NCBI GenBank assembly: GCA_015680685.1
Contig: MNCI01023899.1
Location: forward strand, 15,502-76,660
From: Gnetum montanum
Taxonomy: Eukaryota; Streptophyta; Gnetopsida; Gnetales; Gnetaceae
Reading direction: 5' to 3'
Length of the DNA: 61,159 nt
Notes under the pieces: generated by a model
The model's database searches: none
Told to the model about the DNA's origin: nothing
The model's input: the letters and a program-made list of their open reading frames with translations, nothing else
In this document: piece by piece, positions 46,061 through 58,212 of the stretch
Layout of the letters: each line of letters starts with the position of its first letter
Position numbering within the stretch: the stretch's first letter is position 1
Program-made: the position numbers and the translations under genes

Positions 46061-47388
46061 ATGCCAAATGTGTTTAATAAGGTTTCCACCTTAACCATGG
46101 ACTATGTTGTTCCCATCACGCAAAACACTAAAGATACCTTTGTAGTTGTCATCCACATTGCTCTTGCCAGGGAGTGGTATGATGATATCAAATTTTACCT
46201 TATGCATGATGGGTCTTTGCAAGGCCTAACTACTACCCAAAAGGATGCTATACGAAAAAGATCAAAGTAGCATGTCATCATAGATGATAACACATTATGT
46301 GAAAGATCCCATGATGGTATATTACTAAAGTGCTTAGGTAAAATTGAAGCCAAAATATTCCTAGAGGAGGTCCATGAGGGTATTTGTGAGGTACATATAG
46401 GACCAAGAGTTATGGCCACTAAGATTAGTCATTTAGGTTACTACTGGCCCCATATAGAATGCAACTGCATGAAAAATGTTAAGCGTTGTGACACATTCCA
46501 ATGACATAGTAACCTTATACACATATCACTGATAGAGTTACATACTACTTAGATCACCTAGCTATTTCAATGATGGTGGCTAGATATCATTGGACCTATA
46601 ACACCCAAGTCTTCTACAAGTCATATCTTCATCATCATTGCAACCGAATACTTTACGAAGTGGGTTGAGGCTATTCCCTTAAGGAAGGCTACATCCAAAC
46701 AAGTTTGCAAATTTATCTTAGATAAAATTGTAGCCCGTTTTGGCATACTCATAAAATTTAGTATCCATGAAATGAAATATTTTTTCCAAAACCTCGACAT
46801 TAAGCATTATTTCTCATCACCTTATTATCCTTATGCCAATGAAAAAGTAGAAGCAACAAGGCCATTATCAACTTGCTAAAGAAGATGCTCAATAATAGCA
46901 AGTGTAAATGGCATAAGCAGCTTGTCCATGCACTATGGGCCTATAGAAAAACTTATTGAATGACAATTGGAGCAACCGCTTATAGCCTAGTTTATCATAT
47001 GGAAGCTATTTTACCTCTTGAATTACAAGTGCCATCACTTTGAGTAGCCTTGACTAACTTCATCAATGATGAGAAAAATAAGGAGTTGTAGATAGTGGTC
47101 CTAGACTCAATGGAGAAGCAATGTACGCAAGCACTTACTCATATTGAAAATTATCAAGAGATGTATAAATGAAAACATCACCATAACTTGACCAAGCATA
47201 AAATCAAGGAAGGTGACCTAGTCCTCAATGTCATCCATGAGCATGCAGATAAATTCTCAACCAATTGGGAATGGCCCTTCCTAGTCACCAAAGCCTATGG
47301 TAATGGAGCATTCAAAATAGCTAACATGAATAAGAATGGATTGGCCAACCTAGTTAATCATTCCTATCTAAATCCATATCACATGTAG
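46061..47388 (+). pseudogene. Tat-like integrase (element B)
   Basis: N-terminal region REWYDDIKFYLMHDGS and DNTLCERSHDGILLKCLGKI, then a zinc domain EVHEGICEVHIGPRVM ... LGYYWPHIECNC ... C (46360-46490). The core has WWLDIIGPITPKSS (46570), FTKWVEAIPLRKAT, and PYYPYANEKVEATRP, but the second Asp block reads FSIHEM where I-S-D-N-G is expected. The C-terminal domain KEGDLVLNVIHEHADKF ... NWEWPFLVTKAYGNGAFKIA ... NHSYLNPYHM ends at 47388. The upstream part has stops; the C-terminal 66 codons are open. Confidence 0.8.
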
Positions 47389-47399
47389 CTGATGGTCAT

Positions 47400-47720
47400 A
47401 AATAAACAAGCCTACTTTAAAATAGCCTACTAAGGCCTTAAACCAGCAACATGGCCTACCGAGGACTTAAGCCAGTAACACGGCCTATCAAGGCCTAAAA
47501 CTGGTAACAACATGACCTATCAGGATCTTAAATTGTTAACACGGCCTATCAAGGCCTAAAACTGATAACAACATGACCTATCAAGATCTTAAATTGTTAA
47601 CACAGCCTACAAAGGCCTAAAACTAATAACACCATGGTGCCTGTTAGGACCTTAAACTAGTACCACGACCCAACATGGCCTTAAATTAGTAACATTGGTA
47701 ACTTGAGTGACTTGGTTTTA
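47400..47720 (+). repeat. Short tandem repeats after integrase (element B)
   Basis: About nine to ten units of 30-40 bp, core ACGGCCTATCAAGGCCTAAA, directly after the integrase stop. The complement equals the units in element C. Confidence 0.8.
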
Positions 47721-47799
47721 TCTCCATGTGGCCTATATATGCATTGTAATGTTGTAACATGCTTTGTTTGCTTGGTTTTCTTATCCTCTTGGAATTGTA

Positions 47800-47950
47800 G
47801 TTACAGGATGAAGCCTAGGGTCATTGCAAGGATGTAAATCATTATGGTGGCAAATCACCATGTGACCTCAATGTGAAAGATTTAGTTAGTTTGTCCTACT
47901 ATGTCAAGAGTACTTGTACCATTTCTCTCAGTCTAACACCACTCCTTAAT
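47800..47950 (+). other. Possible small sense exon after integrase (element B)
   Basis: A pyrimidine-rich stretch ends TTACAG at 47812, followed by QDEA, a stop, then HCKDVNHYGGKSPCDLNV. It matches the arrangement at 27896-28000 of element C. Either an extra spliced exon or a conserved 3' element. Confidence 0.3.
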
Positions 47951-48062
47951 CCCAACCATGTAGCCTAATGATAACCTTCCCTAACCTAAGCAACGATGTT
48001 GGCCTATGTTTGCTATTCATGAACTATAGCCATATGATATGTCCTCAACATTCTCCATCTGC

Positions 48063-48245
48063 AAGTCCACTTGAATGTAAGAAAATGCATTTAGTGGAAA
48101 AACCATAAAGTCCACTTCAATGTAACACAATTCATTCAGTGGGAAAACCATTAAGTCCATCAATCATAATGCATCTCATTTGATGGGATAACTCTCAAGT
48201 CCATTGAATGTAATGCAACTCACTTAATAGAAAAACTATGTTAAA
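48063..48245 (+). repeat. 45-bp tandem repeat, four units
   Basis: Units start AAGTCCA at 48063, 48108, 48153 and 48197 and include TTGAATGTAA...CATTTAGTGG. They lie between the post-integrase repeats and the polypurine tract of element B. No coding potential seen. Confidence 0.8.
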
Positions 48246-48660
48246 TTGGCCTTGGCAATGAAATCCAATGAAGGTTTCATCCCAAAAAAATGTAGGGGAA
48301 GAAAATTACTAAGGAGTCAAATGGCTAGATAAGCCTTGAAGCCCAATGGTCTAAGAACTCTTGGAGTGAAGTGGTTGATTCCTGAAATGCATTTGCCAAG
48401 CAACCAACGCTTCAAAATATGGTAGTACCATGATACAACCATGGTGATAACACTTGGAATGCATCATTAGCCTCCATAATCATCTCCCTAATTACCATTA
48501 CCATTCTTCCATCATAGCCCAATCCCATCATTACAAGCCCTCTTTGATATGATTTAACATGAATGGATCAAGTGCAAAGAAGTGATGTTGGTGTGGTGGA
48601 CCTGCAGTGGTGTTTTGTATTCTTTGTCAGTGCCTCTCGGGTCAATCCTCTAGACACCAA

Positions 48661-48674
48661 CAAAGACGAGCCAA
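48661..48674 (+). other. Polypurine tract of element B
   Basis: CAAAGACGAGCCAA directly precedes TGAAACACCACC, nearly identical to the tract and LTR start of element C in reverse orientation. It sets the start of the 3' LTR. Confidence 0.7.
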
Positions 48675-50070
48675 TGAAACACCACCAAATTTGCACATTG
48701 AAACTTTTGTAATCCCATCTCATGAAACCTAAGGCAATATTTTATTGTAATTGTGAACCTTGTAATCCATAAAGGGGAAATCTCACATGTTTCATACTTT
48801 TGGAACTAAAAAATGCTTCATAAGTAACCGAAGCCTTATTCCCCAAGTGAAAAGAATAACCTAGTATCTATATTAGGGCTTGGGAAAGTCAAAAATGCCT
48901 TTTGGAATGCCAAAAATGGTAATTTGATGGGTTTTATGGGGGTATACATTTCTCTACACCAATACACCCCTTGTAGGGGGGTAAGCCAGCTAGGAGACTT
49001 CAAGGACAGAATGGAGTGCAAGAGGGGTAGAACTCACCTAGCCCTAGCATGAACAAGGGGGTAACCTAGCTTAGAGGGATTGGCCTTCATCCCCAATTTT
49101 GATCATCCATCCTCCCTCAACAATGACACTATTTCCCCCCTAGTGGAAGGGGATCATCCAGCTAGGAGAGAAGGGGGTTAGACATTGTGAAGGGTGCAAA
49201 CAACTAGGATGCATGGGGGGTGGATCTCACCTTACCCCCTAAACATGGTTGCTAATTTTCAACAATTTAACAACCAATTTGTAGCTAATAAATTAGCAAT
49301 TTGGTAGCCAATAAATTAGCCATTTACAACCCAAATCATGGCCATATGCCTATAAAAACCAAACCTTGGCATAATGTTAAGTTTTCGAACTTTTGGAATT
49401 TAGCATGCTTGGCATTTTGGAATCCAAGAGCTCTTGTCTCCTTAGCATAAACATAGCTTCTTGGGGCCTAGTAGCATGGAACCTTTGCAACTTGTCACCC
49501 CTTATTACTCCCCCCATTGGATCTATGAGCTTTGGTTAACGTTATCCCCCTTAAGATCTCAAAGTCCTAGCATGGTGCACTTTGGTTGCTTTAATCCTTC
49601 ACATATCCCTAACCCCTAATAGCAACCAATGTTGTAGATCTAAGGTTGAGAAAAATGAGGTTTGATAGCATCAAGAGTGGTAGAGATACCGAAATGTGGA
49701 GTTGATCATGGTTTTAATAGAATTTGAACCCCTACGCAAGTGAACCCCACTTTGTCCCCCTCTTAGACACTAACTTTGTATACATATTTGAACTCATTCT
49801 TTGTTCATTTAATGAAATTTATGATTTCAGTTTGTGTACAATTTTAGATATAATTTTTATATTTCCAATGCACTATTTTTTAGAATTGCATCTTTTTACA
49901 CTTTTTTACAACCTCATTTTATGCCCTCTAAGTCATTAGGTGATCTATTAGACCATCTAGGGCATCCTGAATCTCACTTTTCTTATAGAGGCCCTAAGAG
50001 ATTTAGAGTTGAGGTTGCTTGCAACCAAGAATCCTTGGTTTCTTCCAGCAACCAAGATTTTCTATCACAA
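48675..50070 (+). mobile_element. 3' LTR of Tat-like element B
   Basis: The start TGAAACACCACC is fixed by the polypurine tract and by the LTR start of element C. A TATA box (TATAAAAACC) is at 49351. Two GGGGTAAGCCAGCTAGG-like patches (48975-49000 and 49145-49175) lie upstream of TATA and resemble the complement of the 192-bp array unit near N1. The end is uncertain: Tat linker coding (element D) resumes at 50082. The LTR body is too diverged from element C for full alignment by eye. Confidence 0.5.
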
Positions 50071-50081
50071 CACTTATGAGC

Positions 50082-50343
50082 GAGGTAAAATAATCATTCA
50101 TGGAGACAACGTGGTTCCCCTAGTGGTCAACAATATTAACATAGAATAGGAATATAAGGTGGAATTCTAGAAAAATAATCCTATTTTTAACCACAAAGTC
50201 AAGAAGCCTGACAGAGTAGAAGAGGCAAAAACCAATAATGATGTACCCAGGGATATACTATGGAAAGAGAACCCCTTCAACATCAATAGTGTAGGAGATG
50301 GGGAATATAAGCTTGTGCAAACTAGATCATATACATTTCCTAA
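50082..50343 (+). pseudogene. Protease-RT linker of Tat-like element D
   Basis: With two stops the frame reads GKIIIHGDNVVPLVVNN, VPRDILWKENPFNINS and GDGEYKLVQTRSYTFPN, matching the element C linker at 38222-38520. No protease is visible upstream, where the LTR of element B lies. Downstream, after about 1 kb, comes gene copy N3 in antisense orientation, the same order as in element C. Confidence 0.6.
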
Positions 50344-51379
50344 TCTCTCAAAGATTAGGAAACATTTGCATAATTGTTGTGTACCCCTGATTTTCTTGCC
50401 CTACGCACCTATGACCATGTATTCATCTTTATTCATAGCCTTTTTGCCTAGTCTACATGTTACCTATATGCACCATTTTGTTTTGCTTTATGTTAAGTTT
50501 TAATTTGCATGTAGCCTAAGGTTTACTCTTATTTTCATTTAAGGAATTTTCTTTTTTTTTAGGATGTTAAAAGTAAAAATTCCATAAAAACTTTAAAACT
50601 AGAAAAATCTATAAAAATTTTTAAAACATAAAATTGATAAAAGGGTATTTTCCTTTGCAAATCCTATGGTCTGCTATCACCTTAAACAAAAAAACAACAC
50701 ATGGCTTGCCATGGCCTAAAATTGGCATAATGTCATAACTTATTTACGATTCAATTTACAACCTTATTTCCTAGTCAAGTTTTCTTCTTTATTACATCAT
50801 AACTATGTGGATTAGCCAATGCGGTCTTATACCGTAATCACAACATGAAACTGTGTAACATGAATAAAACTATAATACTAAAATGATATGAATAAAATTA
50901 AAAAATATAAATATTAATAATTAAAATTTCTAAAACATGATACCATGGCAACATGGTATGGCCAAAGTTTAAACTATATGCCATAAAACAATAAACCATC
51001 TATCAACTAAATCATTGGCTAACACTAGCCATAACAACATAAAGGCAACATGATCAACAAAAATAATTGAAATAGATAACGATGAAAAGGTAACTAGTGA
51101 TGCTAGGAGGCATCTAGAGGAGGTTGAGGGTTACTTCAACCCTCATCACTAGGGCTACTGGTGTTGCCTAGTGCCTATGCCATAATAACATAAGATTAAT
51201 TAGTAATCAACGCACTATAAAACCAAGCTAATAACTTAAAAAATATAAAAAATGATAAAATCATGTAATAAACAAATCTGAGGGGACTTTGGTATGATAT
51301 ACTCTAGGGGAAGACTCTAAAGGCCAATCTCAAAATGATGGGGGATTCGGTCTTCCATCATGTCTTCCCAATTCACATC
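50344..51379. other. Spacer between linker D and N3
   Basis: AT-rich, no coding similarity. It has a TTTTTTTTTAG run at 50550 and two degenerate GGCCTAAAATTGG motifs (50730, 50970) of the type found in the Tat short repeats. Confidence 0.4.
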
Positions 51380-53311
51380 CCCAAGATTAACACCCATTAG
51401 GATGTTACCCTCATCAATCTCTATCCACGTAGGTAGCTCCCATGACACAGTAGCAATAGATACCTCACTCAAGGAAATAGAGATCTATGGGGTACAAGAT
51501 TCAGCCATAGTTAGAGTGTCTCCAAATAGTTTGAAGATACTTTCAGCCTAAATGCCCTTTATGAACAACATTCGGTAGACTCCTCTTTCAACCACTTAAG
51601 ATAAGACTCATGTTCAACCTTATAAATCCTTTTGTGATCTTTCTGTGCTTGGTCCCATTTAAGAACCTAGGCATAGTGATCTTTTCACTTTCTATTCTTA
51701 TGGACAATCAAGTCCATCTACAACCACTACTCTGCCATCTCTCTAGCAAGGACAACCTTATCATGGATGACATTCTAGTAACATGTCCACGTGATCTCCT
51801 TGGTTTGCAAAGACTCTTTGTTTGCTACTTAGGCTTCCACAAAAGCCTTGCAATCCTAGAGATCATTAATCACCTAAGCCTACCTCTTAGTCTCTTTTTT
51901 TAAAGCCATAACTTATTCTCATAGAGATTCATTGGACTGTTGGAATTCCCATAAAGTTTTGGTATATGAAATTGCAATATTAACTGCACTTTCATACAAC
52001 CTTCATGGAACATTTTACACTTCAGGTGGAAGACTAGGCAAGGAGTCTATCTCCATGACATGATTGGAGTCTAAGTCAACCTTAGGCACTACAAGCAATA
52101 TAACTATAAAATATACACATAAACATAATATACAATAAGAATGGCTATAACGAAAACATGTAACCAATATACCTATAAATACCTTTATAAAATAAAGGTA
52201 AAATGAAATGAAGTGCTTACCAACTTTAGAATCAACTTGTTACAATTGATTAATTATGTCCTTGGCTACTACATGCATGAACTCCACCTTGTCAAGAACC
52301 TATACCCATGGTTTCATGCAAAACATAGAAGTAGAGGCATATGCTTGGGGCTTAGTAGCTACAATAGGCATAACAATCAACTAATAGTTAAAACAGGACT
52401 TAAACATAAAATAATAAAACATAGCAAATGACACAAAAGTGTATTCATATCTGGAACCTCATTCGAGATGATGATTGGTGGTTCCCTTAGCAATGGTTCA
52501 CCAAATAGGATGGCTTGGTTATCTAGAGCAATGTTGGCCAACCCATCATCCTTATGAGGCTATAGGAACACCTCCTCTAAGTGCTTTTTCTTCTTCTCCA
52601 CTGGCAACTTAGACTACCAATTCTTGTCACTTGTCTATAAGAATAATAAACATAAAACATAAAATAGCTTAGTGCATTTCAACTGAGATAAAATGATAAC
52701 ATAGCATTAAAATGTAAAACATGAAAATAACCTAAGTATGAAACAAAATTTAAAACATACCTATAACTGCTTGATGTGTTTAGCCAAGTTTAACTATGAA
52801 TTTCCTCTTGGAAGTTGCTTTGTGATTGGTGTTGGTTCCTCAACCCTGAGCTACTTTAACTTTGCTCTAGCTACCCCATCAATGTCAGCACGTAATTCCT
52901 TAGCCCTCTTAATGTTTTCCCACTTAACTTGGGGTTCAATCCCCATGCTATCAAGGAAATCACAACATGTGTCACTAAAATGTTTAGTGGTCAAAGACAA
53001 CAATCCCCAACGTCCTTCGAGTTTTAAGCCTACATAGCTGGATAAATATGCTTTATCCAAAGCTTAGAGAGTTACGATGGATCTTGAATCACCCATCCTC
53101 CATCCCTCATCACCACCAAAAACTCTACGAATCTTCTTAAATATGTTGCAAAAAATACATAATGCATGTGGCATATCGTGGTGAGATCCTCCTAGAGTTT
53201 GAGGATTTTCCCCCATAGCCCAGAGGCCAAGTGAGCAGCCTAGTTAAATCAAGCACCTTTAGTTATGACCTTTAGCATGGTCCATGCCTAGGCAATGTCG
53301 ATAATCTTCTT

Positions 53312-53811
53312 CTATGATAGCAACTTCAGAAAGGTACAAGATTTGAAGAAGGGATATGGTTCCCTTGGTTCTGGTACATGGAAATCCTCCAAGGCCAATG
53401 CAGAATGACCACAATAAGCATTCAACCATAATTCCACCTTCTCTTGATGGCCTGCCGCCTTTGTTGGTTTGGTGGCAACTCTCAACCCTTTAGTGGGAAC
53501 ACTAAAGGAATCATAGAAGGTAGCCTCATTAATGGCCAAGTTGATTGGCACATCATGAACTTGGGTGATGAACCTCTTCAATTCTTGGTCAAAGGAGCCA
53601 ATGATGTTCACCATCTCAAGACTAAGAATGATTGTGCTATGAACCATGAAAAGATCAAACAAACCTACATGAGTGATATTTACTTGCATGTTTCTAGGTG
53701 CTTGTTCAACCAACCAATGTTGTGTCAATTCCACTTCACTATATTTTAGGATGAGGGTCTCCTCAGAGCATCTTAAAATAACAAAAGTAATGCTAGAGGA
53801 GGTTCCAACCC
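53312..53811 (-). pseudogene. N3 exon 4, long open part
   Basis: An open frame of 226 codons runs from 53992 to 53312, but only the part from 53811 (after a CCTTGCAG acceptor) aligns with N1 and N2; the first 60 codons read through the intron. Blocks: CSEETLILKYSEVELTQHWL, MVNIIGSFDQELKRFITQVH, EATFYDSFSVPTKGLRVATK, KVELWLNAYCGHSALALEDF and YPFFKSCTFLKLLS. Mixed helical character, no transmembrane pattern, no domain recognised. It is the best preserved piece of the family. Confidence 0.6.
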
Positions 53812-54396
53812 CTGCAAGGCAATGAAAATGGCCAATTAGATTAACCATAGACACATCACATAAAACCAAAATATGACAAGAACAACAAACTAAAACCATA
53901 CTGATAAAGCCATGAAAATACTTAAAACCAAAATAGCCTAAAGTCATGTAGTGATGAAAACATTGGTATAACATAACAAGATGAACAAACAAGAAAATTC
54001 TTATCTTTCTTACTATTATTCTTCTTTCTTGATGAGGGTTGTGTGGAGGGCCTAGTAGTGATGCCTTCTTTTAGAATGCATTTAGGGGCCATCCACCAAC
54101 CATGAGCTATCTCATTGGCTAGGAACCTCTAGAAGGCTAGAGCATAAATGGTGGTGTACTTATTAAAACCACCCTTTAGTTGTTCAACCACTACGAGCCT
54201 TACTATTAGGCTTTTGGTGAATACCCCCACCGTGATCTAAGCCAATGCTAAGCTGTGATAACTCATGAACAAACCTTGCTCACTAACCCTATACCTGAAA
54301 GATATTTAGGATCCGAAATGAGAGAAACCAATAAGCTAAGGAAGAATAGGTAAACTAAATAAACAAAAATATGAAAAATTATTACAACTACACTTA

Positions 54397-54848
54397 CCCT
54401 TCCAAAAAATACATTGTGCTAAGAGGATTTTGGAACAATGTGTGGACCTAGTGAACCACCATCAGGGTGTTATCAATATTGTACTAGGAGAACTCTAGCA
54501 TGTTTCAAATCTGAGATAGCTGGTAGGTCCCCTTAGTAGCCTTACTATCAAGCACTTTGTCTTCCACATCGATTTTGACATTGTTAACTACGAACTTGCC
54601 GATTAGGTTAGAAGACCGAGGCAATAAAGTCTCCACAATGGCACCAGTCCTATAAGATGACAAGTGTGACCACATCATCATACTAAATTTTTGCAATAAA
54701 GAGGCCAAGAATTCTCTTGCCCCTAGCCAAAACCACAATGAGCCACACTACAAGACCATGTCCACAAGAGGGGTGTTGGGCTTTAGCATGTAGATACAAT
54801 AGAGTATTACCACCAACTCAATAATCACCAAGATGGACTTAAGGAAGG
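54397..54848 (-). pseudogene. N3 exon 2: NIF/FCP1-like domain
   Basis: The frame reads LKSILVIIELVVILYCIY, then WFWLGAREFLASLLQKFSMM and MWSHLS, GAIVETLLP and, after a frameshift, NMLEFS-YNIDNTLMVV and NPLSTMYFLEG. The order and spacing match N2 and N1 and the NIF-domain pattern (start strand, R-P-G-x-x-E-F-L, late Y-N-x-S-N-T-L). As in N2, Glu stands where the nucleophilic Asp is expected. A 20-25 residue insert after T-L-L is common to all three copies. Confidence 0.55.
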
Positions 54849-55677
54849 CCTTGCATGGAGACAACAACAATATACTATTAAAACCACTATTAAAATTTTC
54901 ATCTATGATTCACAATACTTAAAAAAAATAAAACTAGGAACAACCATAACAAAGAATCAAATACAACCAAGTAGCCTACTAATAAATTTTATGGAAGACA
55001 TGTATAAAAAATATAAAATTTTTATGTGAAAAAAATCAAACTATGGAGACTAGCCTACACATACAACAACAACCACACACAAATTTGGATTTCACAAGAA
55101 TTTTGCTAAACATCCTAGTTAATTGTGAAACTAGCCATAGTAAAAACTATAGGAATGCTAGCTCAAAATTCTCTAAAACTTCAAAATCAACATGCAAATA
55201 GCCTAAGAAAATATTTGACATGATAGCTAAAGTAAAAATACACCTATGCTATAATCCTAAGCTTGGGAGAAATTCAAAGCATAGTACAAAACTTTAACAA
55301 AGTTTAACCAAAATTCACACGAACACACAAAATTGAAGAAATCGGCCATAGGAGATCATGGATTAGAAAAACCAAAATATTTTTAAAACTAATGAAATAA
55401 ATTCTAAACCATTCCCAACATACCAAAGTATCCCTAGAAACCTAGGACATTGGTGGAAAAAATCATCCAATGTGCCAACGTTGCCCATCTTCATAGGGGT
55501 AAAACTGTAAAAGCCAAAAATCTTATTTTGCACAAGTTTACCAAAAAAAACATAAAAATCAACAAAAAATAAAAATTTAGTGATTCTAGGACCATTTGAA
55601 ACCTTAACCAAAGAACTAAAAACTCACAATGTGAAAATAAAAAAATTCCTAGCTATTATTGCAAGAAAAATTCTTGA

Positions 55678-58212
55678 CATGACATTAAAAATAGAAAATT
55701 GGCTTGGAATCACACCTACACTAGCTAACGAAAAAATCTTCCTAGAATTAACCATAGACCCATATTTCCATGATTCCATAGCCATTTGAAACCTTAAATC
55801 ATAAACTAAAAAACAATAACCTCAAAGACCAAAAATTCTTACTCATTTTTACACAACAATTTGCACAGTTACCATGAAAAATAGCTAAAATCCAGAAAAC
55901 CACATTGGACTGGCCTATAGAGAATTTCATGGAAAATTAATCTTAAGCCAAAATATAGTGGTTTAACCACCATTTCAACCATTTAATGTATTACAATCCT
56001 ATGACATCAAAAATTAAAAATTCCTAGCCATTATCATAAGAAAAAATATAGAAGTGGTGCTTTTTGGTGGAAAATGGAAAAAATGCATAAAATTCACTGA
56101 AACAAAAATTTATAACTTTTCAAAAACCAAGCCTGACATCAAAGAAACATTGAAAACACATAAACACAACCTAAAAATAGTGTATAGGATTTTTTCAAAT
56201 TTTGATTTTAGTAAACACATCAACCTAGATTTGGAAAAACACCTAGGTTGCAAATAAGAAGACCTAAAAAATACATAGAAAACAACCAAGAATGGTGCAC
56301 TTGGGGGTTATGGCAGTGGATCCTTGTCCAAGCAAAGGCCATGATAGGTGTGAGATCCCCTTTGTTGCAGCATCAACATCTTCTAGGTAGGGTTCTTGCT
56401 TACAATGACCTTGCTCTTCATCATGGTGATGATCAGAAATGTAGGAAACCTTCAAAAATCTTCAAAATCTTGGCATTAACACTACTCTTGGTTGATTCGT
56501 CCCAAGCAATGCTAAGTATTGAAATGACATTAAAAATAGAAAATTGTCATGGAATCACACCTACACTAGCTAAAGAAAAATTTTGCCTAAAATTAACCGT
56601 AGACCCAAATTCAATGATTCCATAGCCATTTGAAACCTTAAACCATAAATTAAAAACCAATAACCTCAAAGACCAAAAATTCTTACCCACATTTACATAA
56701 AAAATTTCCAAATTACCATGAAAAAACAGCTAAAATTCAAAAAACCACATTGAACTAGCTTATGGAAAATTCCATAGAAAATTAATTGTAAGCTAGAATC
56801 CAATGGTTCAACCACCATTTCAACCATTTAATGTATTACAATCCTATGACATGAAAAATTAAAAATTCCTAGCCATTATCATAAGAGAAAATATAATAGT
56901 GGTGTTGCTTTTTGGTGGAAAATAGGAAAAATGCATAAAATTAACTAAAACAAAAATTTATAACTTTGCACAAACCAAGCCATCAAAGCAACATTGAAAA
57001 CCCATAAAAAATACTTAAAACTAGTGTAGGATTTTTAAAAATTTTGATTTTAGTAAACACATCAACCTAGATTTGAAAAAACACCTAGGTTACAAATAAA
57101 AAGACCTAAAAAATACATAGAAAACAACAAAGAATGGTGCACTTGGGGGTTATGGAAATGGATCCTTGTCTAAGAAAAGGACATGGTAGGTGTGAGAGCC
57201 CCTTTGTTGCAGCATCAAGATCTTCTAGGGTAGGGTTCTTGCTTACATTGGCCTTCCTCTTCATCATGGTGATCATCAGTAGTGTAGGAAACCTTCAAAA
57301 ATCTTCAAAATCTTGGCAATAAAACTACTTTTGGTTGATTATACCTTAGCAATGTTGAGGATTAAAATGACATTAAAAATAGAAAAATGGAATGGAATCA
57401 CACCTACACTAGCTAACAAAAAAAATTGCCTAGAATTAACCAGAGACGCATGTTCCATGATTCCATAGCCATTTGAAACCTTCAACCATAAACTAAAAAT
57501 CAATAACCTCGAAGACCAAAAATTCTTATCCGTTTTTACACAAAAAATTGCAAAATTACCATGAAAAAATAGCTAGAATCCAAAAAACCACATGGAACTA
57601 GCATATGGAAAATTTCATAGAAAATTAATTATAAGACAGAATCTAGTGGTTCAACCACAATTTCAACCATTTAATGTATTACAATCCTATGACATAAAAA
57701 ATTAAAAATTCCTAGTCATTATCATAAGAAAAAATGTAGAAGTGGTGTTGCTTGTTGGTGGAAAATAGGAAGAATGCATAAATTAACTAAAACAAAAATT
57801 TATAACTTTGCACAAACCAAGCCTGACACCAAAGCAACACTAAAAACACATAAGAACCACCTAAAACTAGTGTAGAATTTTTTCAAATTTTAATTTTAGT
57901 AAACACATAAACCTAGATTTGAAAAAACACCTAGGTTACAAATAAGAAGACCTTAAAAATACATAGAAAAAAACCAAGAATGGTGCACTTGGGGGGTTAT
58001 GGCAATGGATCCTTATCCAAGAAAAGGCCATGGTAGGTGTGGTAGCCCCTTTGTTATAGCATCAACATCTTCTAGGGTAGGATTCTTGCTTATACTAGCC
58101 TTCCTCTTCATCATGGTGATGGTCGACAGTGCAGGAAACCTTAGAAAATCTCCAAAATCTTGGCAATAGCACTACTCTTGGTTGATTATTCCAAAACAAT
58201 ATTGAGGATTGA
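55678..58212 (-). repeat. Three-unit tandem repeat, about 843 bp, carrying exon 1 of N3
   Basis: Units start with ATGACATTAAAAATAGAAAA near 55678, 56523 and 57366. Each contains, on the minus strand, an exon-1-like frame (MMKRK...SKNPTLED, TKGL.HLP.PFL) followed by a GTGCAC donor-like site, then AT-rich sequence. The second and third copies read open over most of the exon; the first has a one-base deletion that breaks the frame (CCCTACCTAG against CCCTACCCTAG). Confidence 0.8.

Larger units (their letters stand above)
51380..58150 (-). pseudogene. Antisense NIF-like gene, copy N3
   Basis: The longest copy, read right to left. It has three tandem versions of exon 1 (about 58150-57960, 57290-57110, 56455-56264), exon 2 with the NIF-like domain (54848-54397), and exon 3 (54294-about 54020; YRVSEQGLF, FTKSLIV, a Lys/Asn-rich tail). 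Exon 4 starts at 53811 (KYSEVELTQHWLVEQ, KVELWLNAYCGHSAL). A middle region follows at 53090-52840 (DGVARAKLKSLRVEE). The C-terminal exons lie near 51830-51380 (LIVHKNRK-KDHYA, VSWELPTWIEIDEG). Introns before exons 2, 3 and 4 use CCATGCAAG, CTTTCAG and CCTTGCAG and coincide with N1 and N2. Stops occur, but exon 4 is open for about 165 codons. Function unknown. Confidence 0.55.

Noticed and set aside
49834-50079. 81-codon open frame ending before the linker of element D
   Set aside because: It has no counterpart in element C's protease and falls in what is more likely the end of the element B LTR.
53812-53992. N-terminal 60 codons of the 226-codon open frame in N3
   Set aside because: They lie upstream of a clear CCTTGCAG acceptor and have no counterpart in N1 or N2, so they are probably intron read-through.
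56248-56625. 125-codon plus-strand frame
   Set aside because: It runs across a unit of the 843-bp repeat; the minus-strand frame is the one shared with exon 1 of N1.
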